Source: Cronobacter condimenti 1330 (GTDB taxonomy: Bacteria; Pseudomonadota; Gammaproteobacteria; Enterobacterales; Enterobacteriaceae). From it: a stretch of 64,000 bases of DNA. Location: positions 4,216,001 to 4,280,000 of the forward strand of contig NZ_CP012264.1 of the NCBI RefSeq assembly GCF_001277255.1, given 5' to 3'. Both the position numbers and the translations under genes were made by a program. The notes below the pieces were generated by a model. It ran no database searches, was not told the origin of the DNA, and saw only the letters and a list, made by a program, of their open reading frames with translations. Positions 16,921-25,238 of the stretch are shown here, piece after piece. The stretch's first letter is position 1; each line of letters begins with the position of its first letter.

Positions 16921-17883
16921 TTAGTAGAGCTTTTTCGCGCAGTCCAGCCAGTCGCCTTTGAACGGACGCTTCAGGTTTTCAATAGCGTCAATGATGTCGT
17001 GATGCACCATTTTTTCATTCTGAATGCCGACACAACGACCGCCGTAGCCCTGCAGCAGCAGTTCAATAGCGTAAGCGCCCATACGGGAGGCGAGAATACG
17101 GTCATAAGGCACCGGCGAACCGCCGCGCTGGATGTGACCGAGCACAGTCGCGCGGGTTTCGCGCTTGGTTTCGGTTTCGATGTATTTCGCCAGCTCGTCG
17201 ATGTCGCAGATGTGTTCGGTGATCGCAACGATAGCGTGTTTTTTACCTTTCGCGATGCCAGCTTTGATTTCCGACACCAGATCTTCGCGGTTGAATTCAA
17301 CTTCCGGCAGAACGATAAATTCGCAACCGCCCGCAATGGCTGCAGCCAGCGTCAGATCGCCGCAGTAACGGCCCATGACTTCAACGATAGAAATACGCTG
17401 GTGTGAGGAGGAGGTATCGCGCAGACGGTCAATTGCCTCGACCACGGTATGCAGCGCAGTAAAGTAACCGATCGTGTAATCGGTGCCCGCCACGTCGTTA
17501 TCGATAGTGCCCGGCAGACCGATGCATGGGAAGCCCATTTCGGTCAGGCGTTTGGCACCCATGTAAGAGCCGTCGCCGCCGATGACCACCAGCGCGTCGA
17601 GGCCGCGTTTTTTCATGTTCTCGATAGCCACGGCGCGGACATGTTCTTCACGGAATTCCGGGAAGCGCGCGGAACCGAGGAAGGTGCCGCCACGGTTGAT
17701 CATGTCGGAAACGCTGTAACGGTCGAGCTGGATCATGCGGTCTTCGTACAGGCCAAGATAGCCGTCGTAAACACCGAACACTTCCAGACCTTCCGTCAAC
17801 GCCGCGCGGACCACGCCACGGATGGCGGCGTTCATGCCAGGCGCATCACCGCCACTCGTCAACACACCGATTTTCTTAATCAT
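16921..17883 (-). CDS. pfkA: 6-phosphofructokinase I
   Basis: This 320-residue enzyme is the main glycolytic phosphofructokinase, converting fructose 6-phosphate and ATP to fructose 1,6-bisphosphate in the cytoplasm. The N-terminal LTSGGDAPGMNAAIRG binds ATP. PGTIDNDVAGTDYTIG holds the catalytic Asp, and GHIQRGGSP is the later family motif. Length equals E. coli PfkA. A TATACT -10-like hexamer lies at 17973-17978 on the minus strand, about 90 bases before the ATG. The gene has its own terminator and is flanked by fieF and sbp as in E. coli. Confidence 0.97.
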   Translation of the reverse strand: MIKKIGVLTSGGDAPGMNAAIRGVVRAALTEGLEVFGVYDGYLGLYEDRMIQLDRYSVSDMINRGGTFLGSARFPEFREEHVRAVAIENMKKRGLDALVVIGGDGSYMGAKRLTEMGFPCIGLPGTIDNDVAGTDYTIGYFTALHTVVEAIDRLRDTSSSHQRISIVEVMGRYCGDLTLAAAIAGGCEFIVLPEVEFNREDLVSEIKAGIAKGKKHAIVAITEHICDIDELAKYIETETKRETRATVLGHIQRGGSPVPYDRILASRMGAYAIELLLQGYGGRCVGIQNEKMVHHDIIDAIENLKRPFKGDWLDCAKKLY

Positions 17884-18072
17884 GACTACCTCTGAACGTA
17901 GAATGCAAAAGGAATACTTTCGCCGGAAACCGCCTGCGCCACTGCGTCAGGTGATCGACTATTGCTGCAAATAGTATATCAACAGCTTCCTGCTGAATTG
18001 ATTCAGGTCAGCCCGCATGGGGGTGATATGTACAAAAAATGCCTGCCCGGATCATGCCTTAACAACGAATGC

Positions 18073-18975
18073 CTAACGCTCAAATTGCCCCTGCTGAAAC
18101 TGCGGGACGACTGAGCATGGATCCTGATGAATGATGACGTCCGACCCCGGGAAGCGGGACAAGATCGCCTGCTCCACCTGTTCAGCGATAATATGCGCCT
18201 GAACGAGCGGTAAATTGTCTTCCATTTCGAGATGAAGCTGGATAAAGCGGGTCGGCCCTGACTGCCGCGTGCGAAGGTCGTGCGCGCCCCGAACGCCCGG
18301 CCAGGCGGCAAGAATATCGACTATCGCCTGACGCTCTTCATCGGGCAGGGCCCGGTCAAGCAACGCCTGTACCGCTTCATAGCCCATCCGTAACGCACTG
18401 TATAAAATCCAGACGCCAATCCCGAGCGCGAATAGCGCGTCGGCGCGATGCAGGCCATACCAGGCGAGGGCCAGCGCCACCAGAATAGCGCTGTTCATCA
18501 TAACATCAGACTGATAATGAAGCATATCTGCCCGCACGGCCTGGCTGCGGGTTTTACGCACCACCCAGCGCTGAAACGTGACCAGCATCAATGTGGTTAC
18601 CAGCGCCGCCATCGTCACGATAATCCCGACCAGCGGCGCGCGCATCGGCTCTGGCTCAACCAGATGCTGAATGCCGGTAAGAAAAAGAAACAGCGCTGAG
18701 CCGGAAATAAACATGCTTTGCGCGAGTGCCGCCAGCGACTCGGCCTTCCCGTGACCAAAGGTATGTTCTTTATCGGCAGGTTGAAGCGAATAACGTACTA
18801 CCAATAAATTGGTGAGGGACGCGGCGATATCCACCAGCGAGTCGACGAGGGCGGCAAGAATGCTGACTGACCCGGTATACCACCAGGCGAATATCTTAAT
18901 GATCAGCAAAAGTGTCGCAACCAGCGTCGCGGCGAGGGCCGCCCGGTTCACCAGACGGGCATAGTCATGATTCAT
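18073..18975 (-). CDS. fieF: Ferrous-iron and zinc efflux pump (cation diffusion facilitator)
   Basis: The 300-residue inner-membrane protein begins MNHDYARLVNRAALAATLVA and has six membrane segments followed by a cytoplasmic domain. The metal-site residues are visible as DSLVDIAAS in helix 2 and HYQSDVMMNSAI in helix 5. The C-terminal domain has VRGAHDLRTRQSG. It exports Fe(II) and Zn(II) in exchange for protons. Length equals E. coli FieF. The reading frame extends upstream, but the ATG at 18975 gives the family start. Confidence 0.95.
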   Translation of the reverse strand: MNHDYARLVNRAALAATLVATLLLIIKIFAWWYTGSVSILAALVDSLVDIAASLTNLLVVRYSLQPADKEHTFGHGKAESLAALAQSMFISGSALFLFLTGIQHLVEPEPMRAPLVGIIVTMAALVTTLMLVTFQRWVVRKTRSQAVRADMLHYQSDVMMNSAILVALALAWYGLHRADALFALGIGVWILYSALRMGYEAVQALLDRALPDEERQAIVDILAAWPGVRGAHDLRTRQSGPTRFIQLHLEMEDNLPLVQAHIIAEQVEQAILSRFPGSDVIIHQDPCSVVPQFQQGQFER

Positions 18976-19084
18976 AACGACTCCTGCAAAGACATGTTGC
19001 CAGTATAACCAACCGTCAGCAGGATTTTGATGAAATTCGCATGGCGTATGCAGGCCTGAAAAGCCGTGGCGCGGTGAAAAAGCC

Positions 19085-19142
19085 AAAAAAAACCCCCTCA
19101 TCATGAGGGGGAAGACAGGGATGGTGTCTATGGCAAGGAAAA
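19085..19142 (-). ncRNA. cpxQ: CpxQ small RNA from the 3' UTR of cpxP, with its terminator
   Basis: The 58-base 3' end of the cpxP transcript begins TTTTCCTTGCCATAGACACC and ends in a CCCCCTCA/TGAGGGGG hairpin followed by eight T residues. This matches the known CpxQ layout: RNase E cleavage product of cpxP mRNA, Hfq-dependent, repressing envelope protein mRNAs during Cpx stress. The seed region is conserved with E. coli as I recall it, while the terminator loop differs. The hairpin is also the cpxP terminator. Confidence 0.88.
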
Positions 19143-19150
19143 CAGGGTTG

Positions 19151-19657
19151 TTACTGGTTACTACGGGTACTGCTACTAAAGAGCGGCAGCGCAGACTGGC
19201 GCTGCATTTGCGCAACCTCACGAAATTGTTCCATGCGTTGCTGATGTTTCTCGTTTAAAACCGCTTGCTGCTCGGGCGTTAACAGGCGATACATTTGATT
19301 TCGCACTTTCGCCATTTCAACCTGGCGGGCCACTTGCTCCTGGGCCATTTTTTCTGCCTGAGCGCGCACTGCGTTTTCGTCAAAATTTTCTGCGGTGACC
19401 AGCCTGTGCATGGTCTCCATTTCACTAACATTAACAGGAGGCTGCTCATGCCGCGCTCGCTGCATCAAATCGCGCATTTGCTGGCGCTGATGCTCTGTTA
19501 AGTTGATGCCGTCAAACATATGGCTTTGCACACCGCTGCGTTGCGTCAGCATTTCCGCCGGATGCCAGCTTTCGTCCGTGGGGACCTGTGCCGCCTGGCT
19601 GGTTAACGCACCGACAGCCAGCGTTGAGGCCATGACGGCGGCGGTAACTTTGCGCAT
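19151..19657 (-). CDS. cpxP: Periplasmic Cpx stress adaptor and inhibitor
   Basis: This 168-residue protein has a signal peptide (MRKVTAAVMASTLAVGALTSQA) and the two LTxxQ repeats of the Spy/CpxP fold, LTEHQRQQM and LTPEQQAVL, on either side of a long helical region. It binds the CpxA sensor domain to keep it off and acts as a chaperone that delivers misfolded proteins to DegP. The start is the ATG at 19657 behind AGGAG; the preceding GTG codon is not used in the family. It is divergent from cpxRA with a CpxR box between. Confidence 0.95.
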   Translation of the reverse strand: MRKVTAAVMASTLAVGALTSQAAQVPTDESWHPAEMLTQRSGVQSHMFDGINLTEHQRQQMRDLMQRARHEQPPVNVSEMETMHRLVTAENFDENAVRAQAEKMAQEQVARQVEMAKVRNQMYRLLTPEQQAVLNEKHQQRMEQFREVAQMQRQSALPLFSSSTRSNQ

Positions 19658-19737
19658 CACTGACTCCTGGAAACTTATGTGCTGCGGTTCAACGAAATCC
19701 AGTCTACGATTCGGGCTGCAAACATGCGTCAGGGGGT

Positions 19738-19752
19738 GTAAAACAACGTAAA
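19738..19752. promoter_or_regulatory. CpxR box between cpxP and cpxR
   Basis: GTAAA-ACAAC-GTAAA is an exact match to the CpxR consensus GTAAA-N5-GTAAA. It lies 81 bases upstream of cpxP and 54 upstream of cpxR. Activation of cpxP and autoregulation of cpxRA follow from what is known in E. coli. Confidence 0.85.
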
Positions 19753-19805
19753 GTCATGGATTAGCGCGCCTTGATGACGTAATTTCTGCCTCGGAGGTAC
19801 TGAAA

Positions 19806-20504
19806 ATGAATAAAATCCTGTTAGTTGATGATGACCGCGAGCTGACTTCCCTGTTAAAGGAATTGCTCGACATGGAAGGGTTTAATGTCCTCGTTGCCCA
19901 TGATGGCGAACAGGCGCTTGACCTCCTGGACGACAGCATCGACCTGCTTTTGCTCGACGTGATGATGCCAAAGAAGAACGGCATCGATACTTTGAAAGAG
20001 CTTCGCCAGACACACCAGACACCCGTTATTATGTTGACCGCGCGCGGCAGCGAACTGGATCGCGTACTCGGCCTTGAGCTGGGCGCGGACGATTATCTGC
20101 CGAAACCCTTTAACGACCGCGAACTGGTCGCCCGTATTCGCGCGATTCTTCGTCGCTCGCACTGGAGCGAACAGCAGCAGAACAGCGACAGCGGCTCTCC
20201 TACGCTTGAAGTGGACGCACTGAGCCTCAATCCCGGCCGCCAGGAAGCAAGCTTTGACGGTCAGACCCTGGAGCTAACCGGCACCGAATTCACCCTGCTT
20301 TATTTGCTGGCGCAACATCTGGGTCAGGTGGTGTCGCGCGAGCACTTAAGCCAGGAAGTTCTCGGCAAACGACTCACGCCGTTCGATCGCGCGATCGATA
20401 TGCATATTTCCAACCTGCGTCGTAAATTACCGGAGCGCAAAGACGGTCATCCGTGGTTTAAAACCCTACGCGGACGCGGCTATCTGATGGTTTCCGCTTC
20501 ATGA
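19806..20504 (+). CDS. cpxR: CpxR envelope-stress response regulator
   Basis: The 232-residue OmpR-family regulator has phosphoacceptor Asp51 (LLLLDVMMP), the receiver Lys in YLPKPFNDRE, and a C-terminal winged helix ending RRKLPERKDGHPWFKTLRG. It activates envelope folding and degradation genes on phosphorylation by CpxA. The GGAGGT ribosome site precedes the ATG. Its stop overlaps the cpxA start (ATGA). Confidence 0.97.
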   Translation: MNKILLVDDDRELTSLLKELLDMEGFNVLVAHDGEQALDLLDDSIDLLLLDVMMPKKNGIDTLKELRQTHQTPVIMLTARGSELDRVLGLELGADDYLPKPFNDRELVARIRAILRRSHWSEQQQNSDSGSPTLEVDALSLNPGRQEASFDGQTLELTGTEFTLLYLLAQHLGQVVSREHLSQEVLGKRLTPFDRAIDMHISNLRRKLPERKDGHPWFKTLRGRGYLMVSAS

Positions 20505-21874
20505 TAGGCAGCCTTACCGCCCGCATCTTCGCCATTTTCTGGCTCACGCTGGCGCTGGTGTTAATGCTGGTACTGATGCTGCCCAAGCTCGACAGCCGTC
20601 AAATGACGGAACTCCTGGAGAGCGAGCAGCGTCAGGGCATTATGATCGAACAGCATGTCGAGGCTGAGCTGGCAAGCGACCCGCCCAATGATTTGATGTG
20701 GTGGCGACGGCTGTTTCGCGCCATTGATAAATGGGCACCACCTGGACAGCGGCTGGTGATTGTCACGAGCGAAGGTCGCGTCATCGGCGCGGAACGCAAC
20801 GAGATGCAGATCATCCGCAATTTTATCGGCCAGTCCGATAACTCTGATCATCCGCAAAAGAAAAAATATGGTCGCGTGGAGCTGGTGGGGCCGTTTTCCG
20901 TGCGTGACGGTGAAGATAATTACCAGCTTTACCTGATCCGCCCGGCAAGCAATTCACAGTCAGATTTTATTAACCTTCTTTTTGACCGCCCCTTATTACT
21001 GCTGATCGTGACGATGCTGGTGAGTTCGCCGCTGCTGCTGTGGCTCGCATGGAGCCTGGCGCGACCAGCGCGTAAGCTGAAAAACGCCGCCGATGAAGTG
21101 GCACAGGGCAACCTGCGCCAGCACCCGGAACTGGAAGCCGGACCGCAGGAATTTATCGCCGCAGGCGCGAGTTTTAACCAGATGGTAACGGCGCTGGAGC
21201 GCATGATGACGACGCAGCAACGGCTGTTGTCTGACATCTCTCATGAACTGCGCACGCCGCTGACACGTCTGCAGCTCGGCACCGCCCTGTTACGTCGCCG
21301 CAGCGGTGAAAGCAAAGAGCTGGAGCGCATCGAAACCGAAGCTCACCGTCTCGACAGCATGATTAACGACCTTCTGGTGATGTCACGCAATCAGCAGAAA
21401 AACGCGCTGGTGAGCGAAACCATGAAGGCGAATCAGCTCTGGGGCGAGGTGCTTGATAACGCCGCGTTCGAAGCCGAACAGATGGGTAAATCTTTTGAAG
21501 TGGCTTATCCGCCGGGCCCGTGGCTGCTTTACGGCAACCCGAATGCGCTGGAAAGCGCGCTTGAGAATATAGTGCGTAACGCGCTGCGCTACTCTCACAG
21601 CAAAATTTCCGTAAGTTTCGCGGTGGATAAAGAAGGGATCACGATTAATGTCGATGATGACGGTCCAGGCGTCAGCCAGACCGACCGTGAGCAGATCTTC
21701 CGGCCGTTCTATCGCACTGACGAGGCGCGCGACCGCGAATCCGGCGGGACCGGGCTTGGTCTCGCTATCGTAGAAACCGCCGTACAACAGCATCGCGGCT
21801 GGGTAAAGGCTGACGATAGCCCGCTTGGCGGCCTGCGTCTGACTATCTGGCTGCCGCTTTATCATCGCTCCTGA
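20501..21874 (+). CDS. cpxA: CpxA envelope-stress sensor histidine kinase
   Basis: This 457-residue kinase has an N-terminal membrane segment (about residues 7-28), a periplasmic sensor domain, a second membrane segment (about 165-185), HAMP, the phosphorylated His248 in SDISHELRTPL, and an ATPase domain with NIVRNALRYS and GTGLGLAIVE. Residue numbering of the His is the same as in E. coli. It senses misfolded envelope proteins and surface contact, and is held off by CpxP. It is translationally coupled to cpxR through a four-base overlap. Confidence 0.97.
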   Translation: MIGSLTARIFAIFWLTLALVLMLVLMLPKLDSRQMTELLESEQRQGIMIEQHVEAELASDPPNDLMWWRRLFRAIDKWAPPGQRLVIVTSEGRVIGAERNEMQIIRNFIGQSDNSDHPQKKKYGRVELVGPFSVRDGEDNYQLYLIRPASNSQSDFINLLFDRPLLLLIVTMLVSSPLLLWLAWSLARPARKLKNAADEVAQGNLRQHPELEAGPQEFIAAGASFNQMVTALERMMTTQQRLLSDISHELRTPLTRLQLGTALLRRRSGESKELERIETEAHRLDSMINDLLVMSRNQQKNALVSETMKANQLWGEVLDNAAFEAEQMGKSFEVAYPPGPWLLYGNPNALESALENIVRNALRYSHSKISVSFAVDKEGITINVDDDGPGVSQTDREQIFRPFYRTDEARDRESGGTGLGLAIVETAVQQHRGWVKADDSPLGGLRLTIWLPLYHRS

Positions 21875-21878
21875 ATCA

Positions 21879-21908
21879 GTCCTCCCCGCGTGGGAGGACG
21901 TCATTTTT
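21879..21908 (+). terminator. cpxA intrinsic terminator
   Basis: GTCCTCCC and GGGAGGAC form an eight-base stem with a CGCGT loop, followed by GTCATTTTTCTT, five bases after the cpxA stop. Confidence 0.85.
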
Positions 21909-21987
21909 CTTACCCTCGCCTGACACATGCAGTTTTTACCCCCTGGCAATTCTGCTATTCTGCGCGCCTCTGCAAAAGGGGAGCCGT

Positions 21988-22461
21988 ATGCTGAATATCG
22001 TCCTGTTTGAACCTGAAATCCCGCCCAACACCGGTAATATCATTCGCCTGTGCGCCAATACCGGCTTTCGGTTGCATATTATTGAGCCGATGGGTTTTAC
22101 CTGGGATGATAAGCGCCTGCGCCGCGCCGGGCTGGATTACCACGAATTCACCGCCGTGATGCGCTACCACGACTATGCTGCGTTCCTGGAGGCGGTGAGC
22201 CCGCAGCGCTTATTCGCGCTAACAACGAAGGGGACCCCCGCGCACAGCGCAGTCAGCTATCAGGATGGCGATTATTTAATGTTCGGCCCCGAAACACGCG
22301 GGCTGCCGGCATCCATTCTGGATGCGCTGCCACCAGAGCAGAAAATCCGCATCCCCATGATGCCGGACAGCCGCAGCATGAATCTGTCCAACGCGGTCTC
22401 CGTCGTGGTGTATGAAGCCTGGCGACAGCTTGGCTACCCTGGTGCCGTGCTGCGCAGTTAA
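21988..22461 (+). CDS. trmL: tRNA (cytidine/uridine-34 2'-O) methyltransferase
   Basis: The 157-residue SPOUT (trefoil knot) methyltransferase methylates the wobble ribose of tRNA-Leu isoacceptors. MLNIVLFEPEIPPNTGNIIR is the family N-terminus with the conserved Asn and Arg. MFGPETRGLP and IPMMPDSRSMNLSNAVSVVV form the SAM-binding knot. Length equals E. coli TrmL (YibK). It is monocistronic behind AAAAGGGGAG, convergent with cysE. Confidence 0.95.
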   Translation: MLNIVLFEPEIPPNTGNIIRLCANTGFRLHIIEPMGFTWDDKRLRRAGLDYHEFTAVMRYHDYAAFLEAVSPQRLFALTTKGTPAHSAVSYQDGDYLMFGPETRGLPASILDALPPEQKIRIPMMPDSRSMNLSNAVSVVVYEAWRQLGYPGAVLRS

Positions 22462-22484
22462 GCGGCAAGCGTCAAAAACAACAA

Positions 22485-22507
22485 AGCCGCGCACTGCGCG
22501 GCTTTTT
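22485..22507. terminator. Bidirectional terminator between trmL and cysE
   Basis: AGCCGCGCA pairs with TGCGCGGCT around a single unpaired base, with TTTTT to the right and an A run to the left, so it can end transcription from both convergent genes. Confidence 0.85.
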
Positions 22508-22525
22508 AATGCGAAGCGGTCAGGC

Positions 22526-23347
22526 TCAGATACCATCGCCGTATTCAAACCCGTGGTTAATGCCGTTGAAATGCTGATCCATATCCATTGAGGGTTTATC
22601 ACTCTCCGGCTTGCCGACGATACGCGCCGGTACACCTGCCGCTGTCGTATGAGGCGGTACAGGTTGAAGCACCACGGAGCCTGCGCCGATTTTCGCACCG
22701 CGCCCGACTTCAATATTGCCGAGGATTTTCGCACCCGCGCCAATCAATACGCCCTCACGGATTTTCGGGTGGCGATCGCCGCTGGTTTTACCGGTACCGC
22801 CAAGCGTGACCGATTGCAGAATCGAGACGTCGTCTTCCACCACCGCCGTTTCACCGATCACAATGCCGGTCGCATGATCGAGCATGATCCCGCGCCCAAT
22901 GGTTGCCGCCGGATGAATATCAACCTGAAAAGAAACAGATACCTGATTTTGCAGAAAAATTGCCAGCGCCTGGCGTCCCTGCTGCCATAGCCAGTGCCCG
23001 ATACGGTGGGCCTGTAGCGCATGAAAGCCTTTAAGGTAAAGCAGTGGCGTCGAGTATTTATCCACCGCCGGGTCGCGCGTGCGCACAGCCTGAATGTCGC
23101 AGGCGGCAGAAGCGATCATTTCCGGGTCGGCTTTATACGCCTCTTCGACGACTTCACGAATGGCGATAGCAGGCATGATAGGAGATGCCAGTTTGTTGGC
23201 CAGCATATAGCTCAATGCGCTGCCCAGGTTCTCGTGCTTAAGCAATGTCGCATGGTAAAAACTGGCCAGCATCGGCTCACAATCAGCGAGCTGACGGGCT
23301 TCGGCTTTAATATTCTTCCACACCAGATCCAGTTCTTCACACGGCAT
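22526..23347 (-). CDS. cysE: Serine O-acetyltransferase
   Basis: The 273-residue enzyme acetylates serine with acetyl-CoA, the committed step of cysteine synthesis. An N-terminal helical domain is followed by the left-handed beta-helix hexapeptide repeats (about residues 140-240), with active-site His in DHATGIVIGE and the GGTGKTSGDRHPKI loop. The C-terminal tail ends FEYGDGI; its Ile is the residue that binds the CysK active site and is conserved here. The start at 23347 gives the MPCEELDLVW family N-terminus; an upstream start at 23401 is rejected. It follows gpsA, as in E. coli. Confidence 0.96.
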   Translation of the reverse strand: MPCEELDLVWKNIKAEARQLADCEPMLASFYHATLLKHENLGSALSYMLANKLASPIMPAIAIREVVEEAYKADPEMIASAACDIQAVRTRDPAVDKYSTPLLYLKGFHALQAHRIGHWLWQQGRQALAIFLQNQVSVSFQVDIHPAATIGRGIMLDHATGIVIGETAVVEDDVSILQSVTLGGTGKTSGDRHPKIREGVLIGAGAKILGNIEVGRGAKIGAGSVVLQPVPPHTTAAGVPARIVGKPESDKPSMDMDQHFNGINHGFEYGDGI

Positions 23348-23423
23348 TGCTTTCTCCAGACTAACAAATAGCGGCCGACAAAACGGTTTGTCGGCACGCA
23401 TTACTCATTATGGTCGCGCTTCC

Positions 23424-24443
23424 TTACTGGCTGCTTCGCTCATCCTTGCGGGTACGACCCAGCAGCGTTAATGCTGCCTCGCGAGCATTTTTTCCGCAAT
23501 AGAGTACCTGATAAATTTCCTCGGTTATTGGCATTTCTACGCCAACACGTGCTGCCAGCTCGCGCACCTCTTTGGTGTTGCGATAGCCTTCCACCACCTG
23601 ACCGATTTTCTCCTGCGCGCTCTGCACGTCCATGTCCTGACCAAGCATCATGCCAAAACGGCGATTACGCGACTGGTTATCGGTACAGGTCAGTACCAGA
23701 TCGCCAAGACCCGCCATCCCCATGAAGGTCGTTGGATCTGCGCCAAGCGCCGCACCAAGACGAGACATTTCTGCAAGGCCGCGCGTAATGAGCGCAGTAC
23801 GGGCATTCGCGCCGAAACCGATGCCGTCAGACATCCCCGCACCGATGGCAATGACGTTTTTCACGGCACCACCGAGCTGGACGCCGATAAAATCGGGGTT
23901 GCTGTAGACGCGAAAACTTTTGCCACAGTGCAACAGTTGCTGGAGATCGTTGGCAAACGCCTCGTCCGTTGCCGCAAGCGAAATCGCCGTCGGCAAACCG
24001 GCGGCCAGTTCTTTGGCGAACGTCGGGCCAGAGATAACCGCAAGCGGTATTTCGTCGCCTAACGCTTCACGCGCCACATCCTGCAGTAATCTGCCGGTTT
24101 CTGCCTCCAGGCCTTTGGTCGCCCAGACAACGCGCGCATCAGCGCGCATCAGCGGCTTAATCTGACGCAATACCTGACCAAACACATGGCTTGGCACCAC
24201 AACCAAAATGTTGCGGCTGGCGGCAAGCGCAGCAGCTAAATCACTTTCAAGATGAAGCGTTTCAGGGAAAGGAACATCGGGTAGAAAAGCCGCATTGCAG
24301 CGGTCGGCCTGCAACGTCGCGATATGCGCGGGATCATGCCCCCACAGTACGACGTGATGGCCGTTTCTCGCCAGAGTGATGGCAAGAGCGGTGCCGTAAG
24401 AGCCGGCACCGATGACTGTCATTGACGCATTAATGGTGTTCAT
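23424..24443 (-). CDS. gpsA: sn-Glycerol-3-phosphate dehydrogenase [NAD(P)+]
   Basis: This 339-residue cytoplasmic enzyme reduces dihydroxyacetone phosphate to glycerol 3-phosphate for phospholipid synthesis. The N-terminal Rossmann motif is VIGAGSYGTALAITLARNG. GPTFAKELAAGLPTA and GAVKNVIAIGAGMSDGIGFG hold substrate-binding and catalytic lysines. Length equals E. coli GpsA. Its ATG shares one base with the secB stop (TGATG). Confidence 0.97.
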   Translation of the reverse strand: MNTINASMTVIGAGSYGTALAITLARNGHHVVLWGHDPAHIATLQADRCNAAFLPDVPFPETLHLESDLAAALAASRNILVVVPSHVFGQVLRQIKPLMRADARVVWATKGLEAETGRLLQDVAREALGDEIPLAVISGPTFAKELAAGLPTAISLAATDEAFANDLQQLLHCGKSFRVYSNPDFIGVQLGGAVKNVIAIGAGMSDGIGFGANARTALITRGLAEMSRLGAALGADPTTFMGMAGLGDLVLTCTDNQSRNRRFGMMLGQDMDVQSAQEKIGQVVEGYRNTKEVRELAARVGVEMPITEEIYQVLYCGKNAREAALTLLGRTRKDERSSQ

Positions 24444-24910
24444 CAGGCATCCTGATGGTTTGGCGCACCTTCAGCGGTCTGCTGTTGCAGATAGTTCATG
24501 AACAGCGCGTCAAAGTTAACCGGCGCAAGGTTCAACTGCGGGAAAGTGCCGCGGGAAACCAGGTTGGTAATGCATTCGCGAGCATACGGGAACAGGCTGT
24601 TCGGGCAGTAAGCGCCGAGGCAGTGCGCCATCTGGGTGCCTTCAATACCGGAAATATTGAAAATGCCTGCCTGCTGCACTTCGCAAAGGAAAGCGGTCTC
24701 TTCGCCCAGCGACGCAGTAACCGTCACGCGCAATACCACTTCATAGACATCGTCAGCAAGCTGGCTGGAAGCCGTATCCAGGTCCAGCTTCACTTCTGGC
24801 TGCCAATCTTTCTGAAACACATGCGGCGCATTCGGTGCTTCGAAAGAAATATCTTTGGTGTAAATGCGCAGAAGCTGAAAATTCATTTCAGTGTTGTTTT
24901 GTTCTGACAT
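24443..24910 (-). CDS. secB: SecB protein-export chaperone
   Basis: The 155-residue tetrameric chaperone keeps precursor proteins unfolded and delivers them to SecA. It starts MSEQNNTEMNFQLLRIYTKD and has the acidic SecA-binding segment (VKLDLDTASS region) and the C-terminal FPQLNLAPVNFDALFMNYLQ. It lies in the conserved yibN-grxC-secB-gpsA-cysE cluster and is coupled to gpsA by a one-base overlap. Confidence 0.97.
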   Translation of the reverse strand: MSEQNNTEMNFQLLRIYTKDISFEAPNAPHVFQKDWQPEVKLDLDTASSQLADDVYEVVLRVTVTASLGEETAFLCEVQQAGIFNISGIEGTQMAHCLGAYCPNSLFPYARECITNLVSRGTFPQLNLAPVNFDALFMNYLQQQTAEGAPNHQDA

Positions 24911-24965
24911 GAGCGAAAACCCTTTTTATTAAATGTCCTTAAAAATGCCTTCACGGCTAAGCGCA

Positions 24966-25217
24966 CTAGCGCAGCAGAGGATCGAGTCCGCCGCGCGCAT
25001 CCAGTGCATGCAGGTCGTCGCAGCCGCCAATGTGCTGACCGTCAATAAAGATCTGCGGCACCGTGGTGCGGCCACTACGCTGAATCATCTCTTCCCGTTT
25101 GGCGGCATCGCCATCAATGGGCAGTTCGAGGAAAGCGGCGCCTTTGCTGTTCAGCAGGGCCTTCGCACGATGGCAATACGGGCAGGTTGCTTTGGTATAC
25201 ATTTCGATATTAGCCAT
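24966..25217 (-). CDS. grxC: Glutaredoxin 3
   Basis: This 83-residue dithiol glutaredoxin has the active site CPYC at residues 12-15 (KATCPYCHRAK), the cis-proline loop TVPQIFIDG, and the glutathione-binding IGGCDDL. It reduces protein disulfides with glutathione. It sits between yibN and secB, 21 bases from yibN. Confidence 0.96.
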   Translation of the reverse strand: MANIEMYTKATCPYCHRAKALLNSKGAAFLELPIDGDAAKREEMIQRSGRTTVPQIFIDGQHIGGCDDLHALDARGGLDPLLR

Positions 25218-25238
25218 GTCGTTACCTCTTTATGAAAA

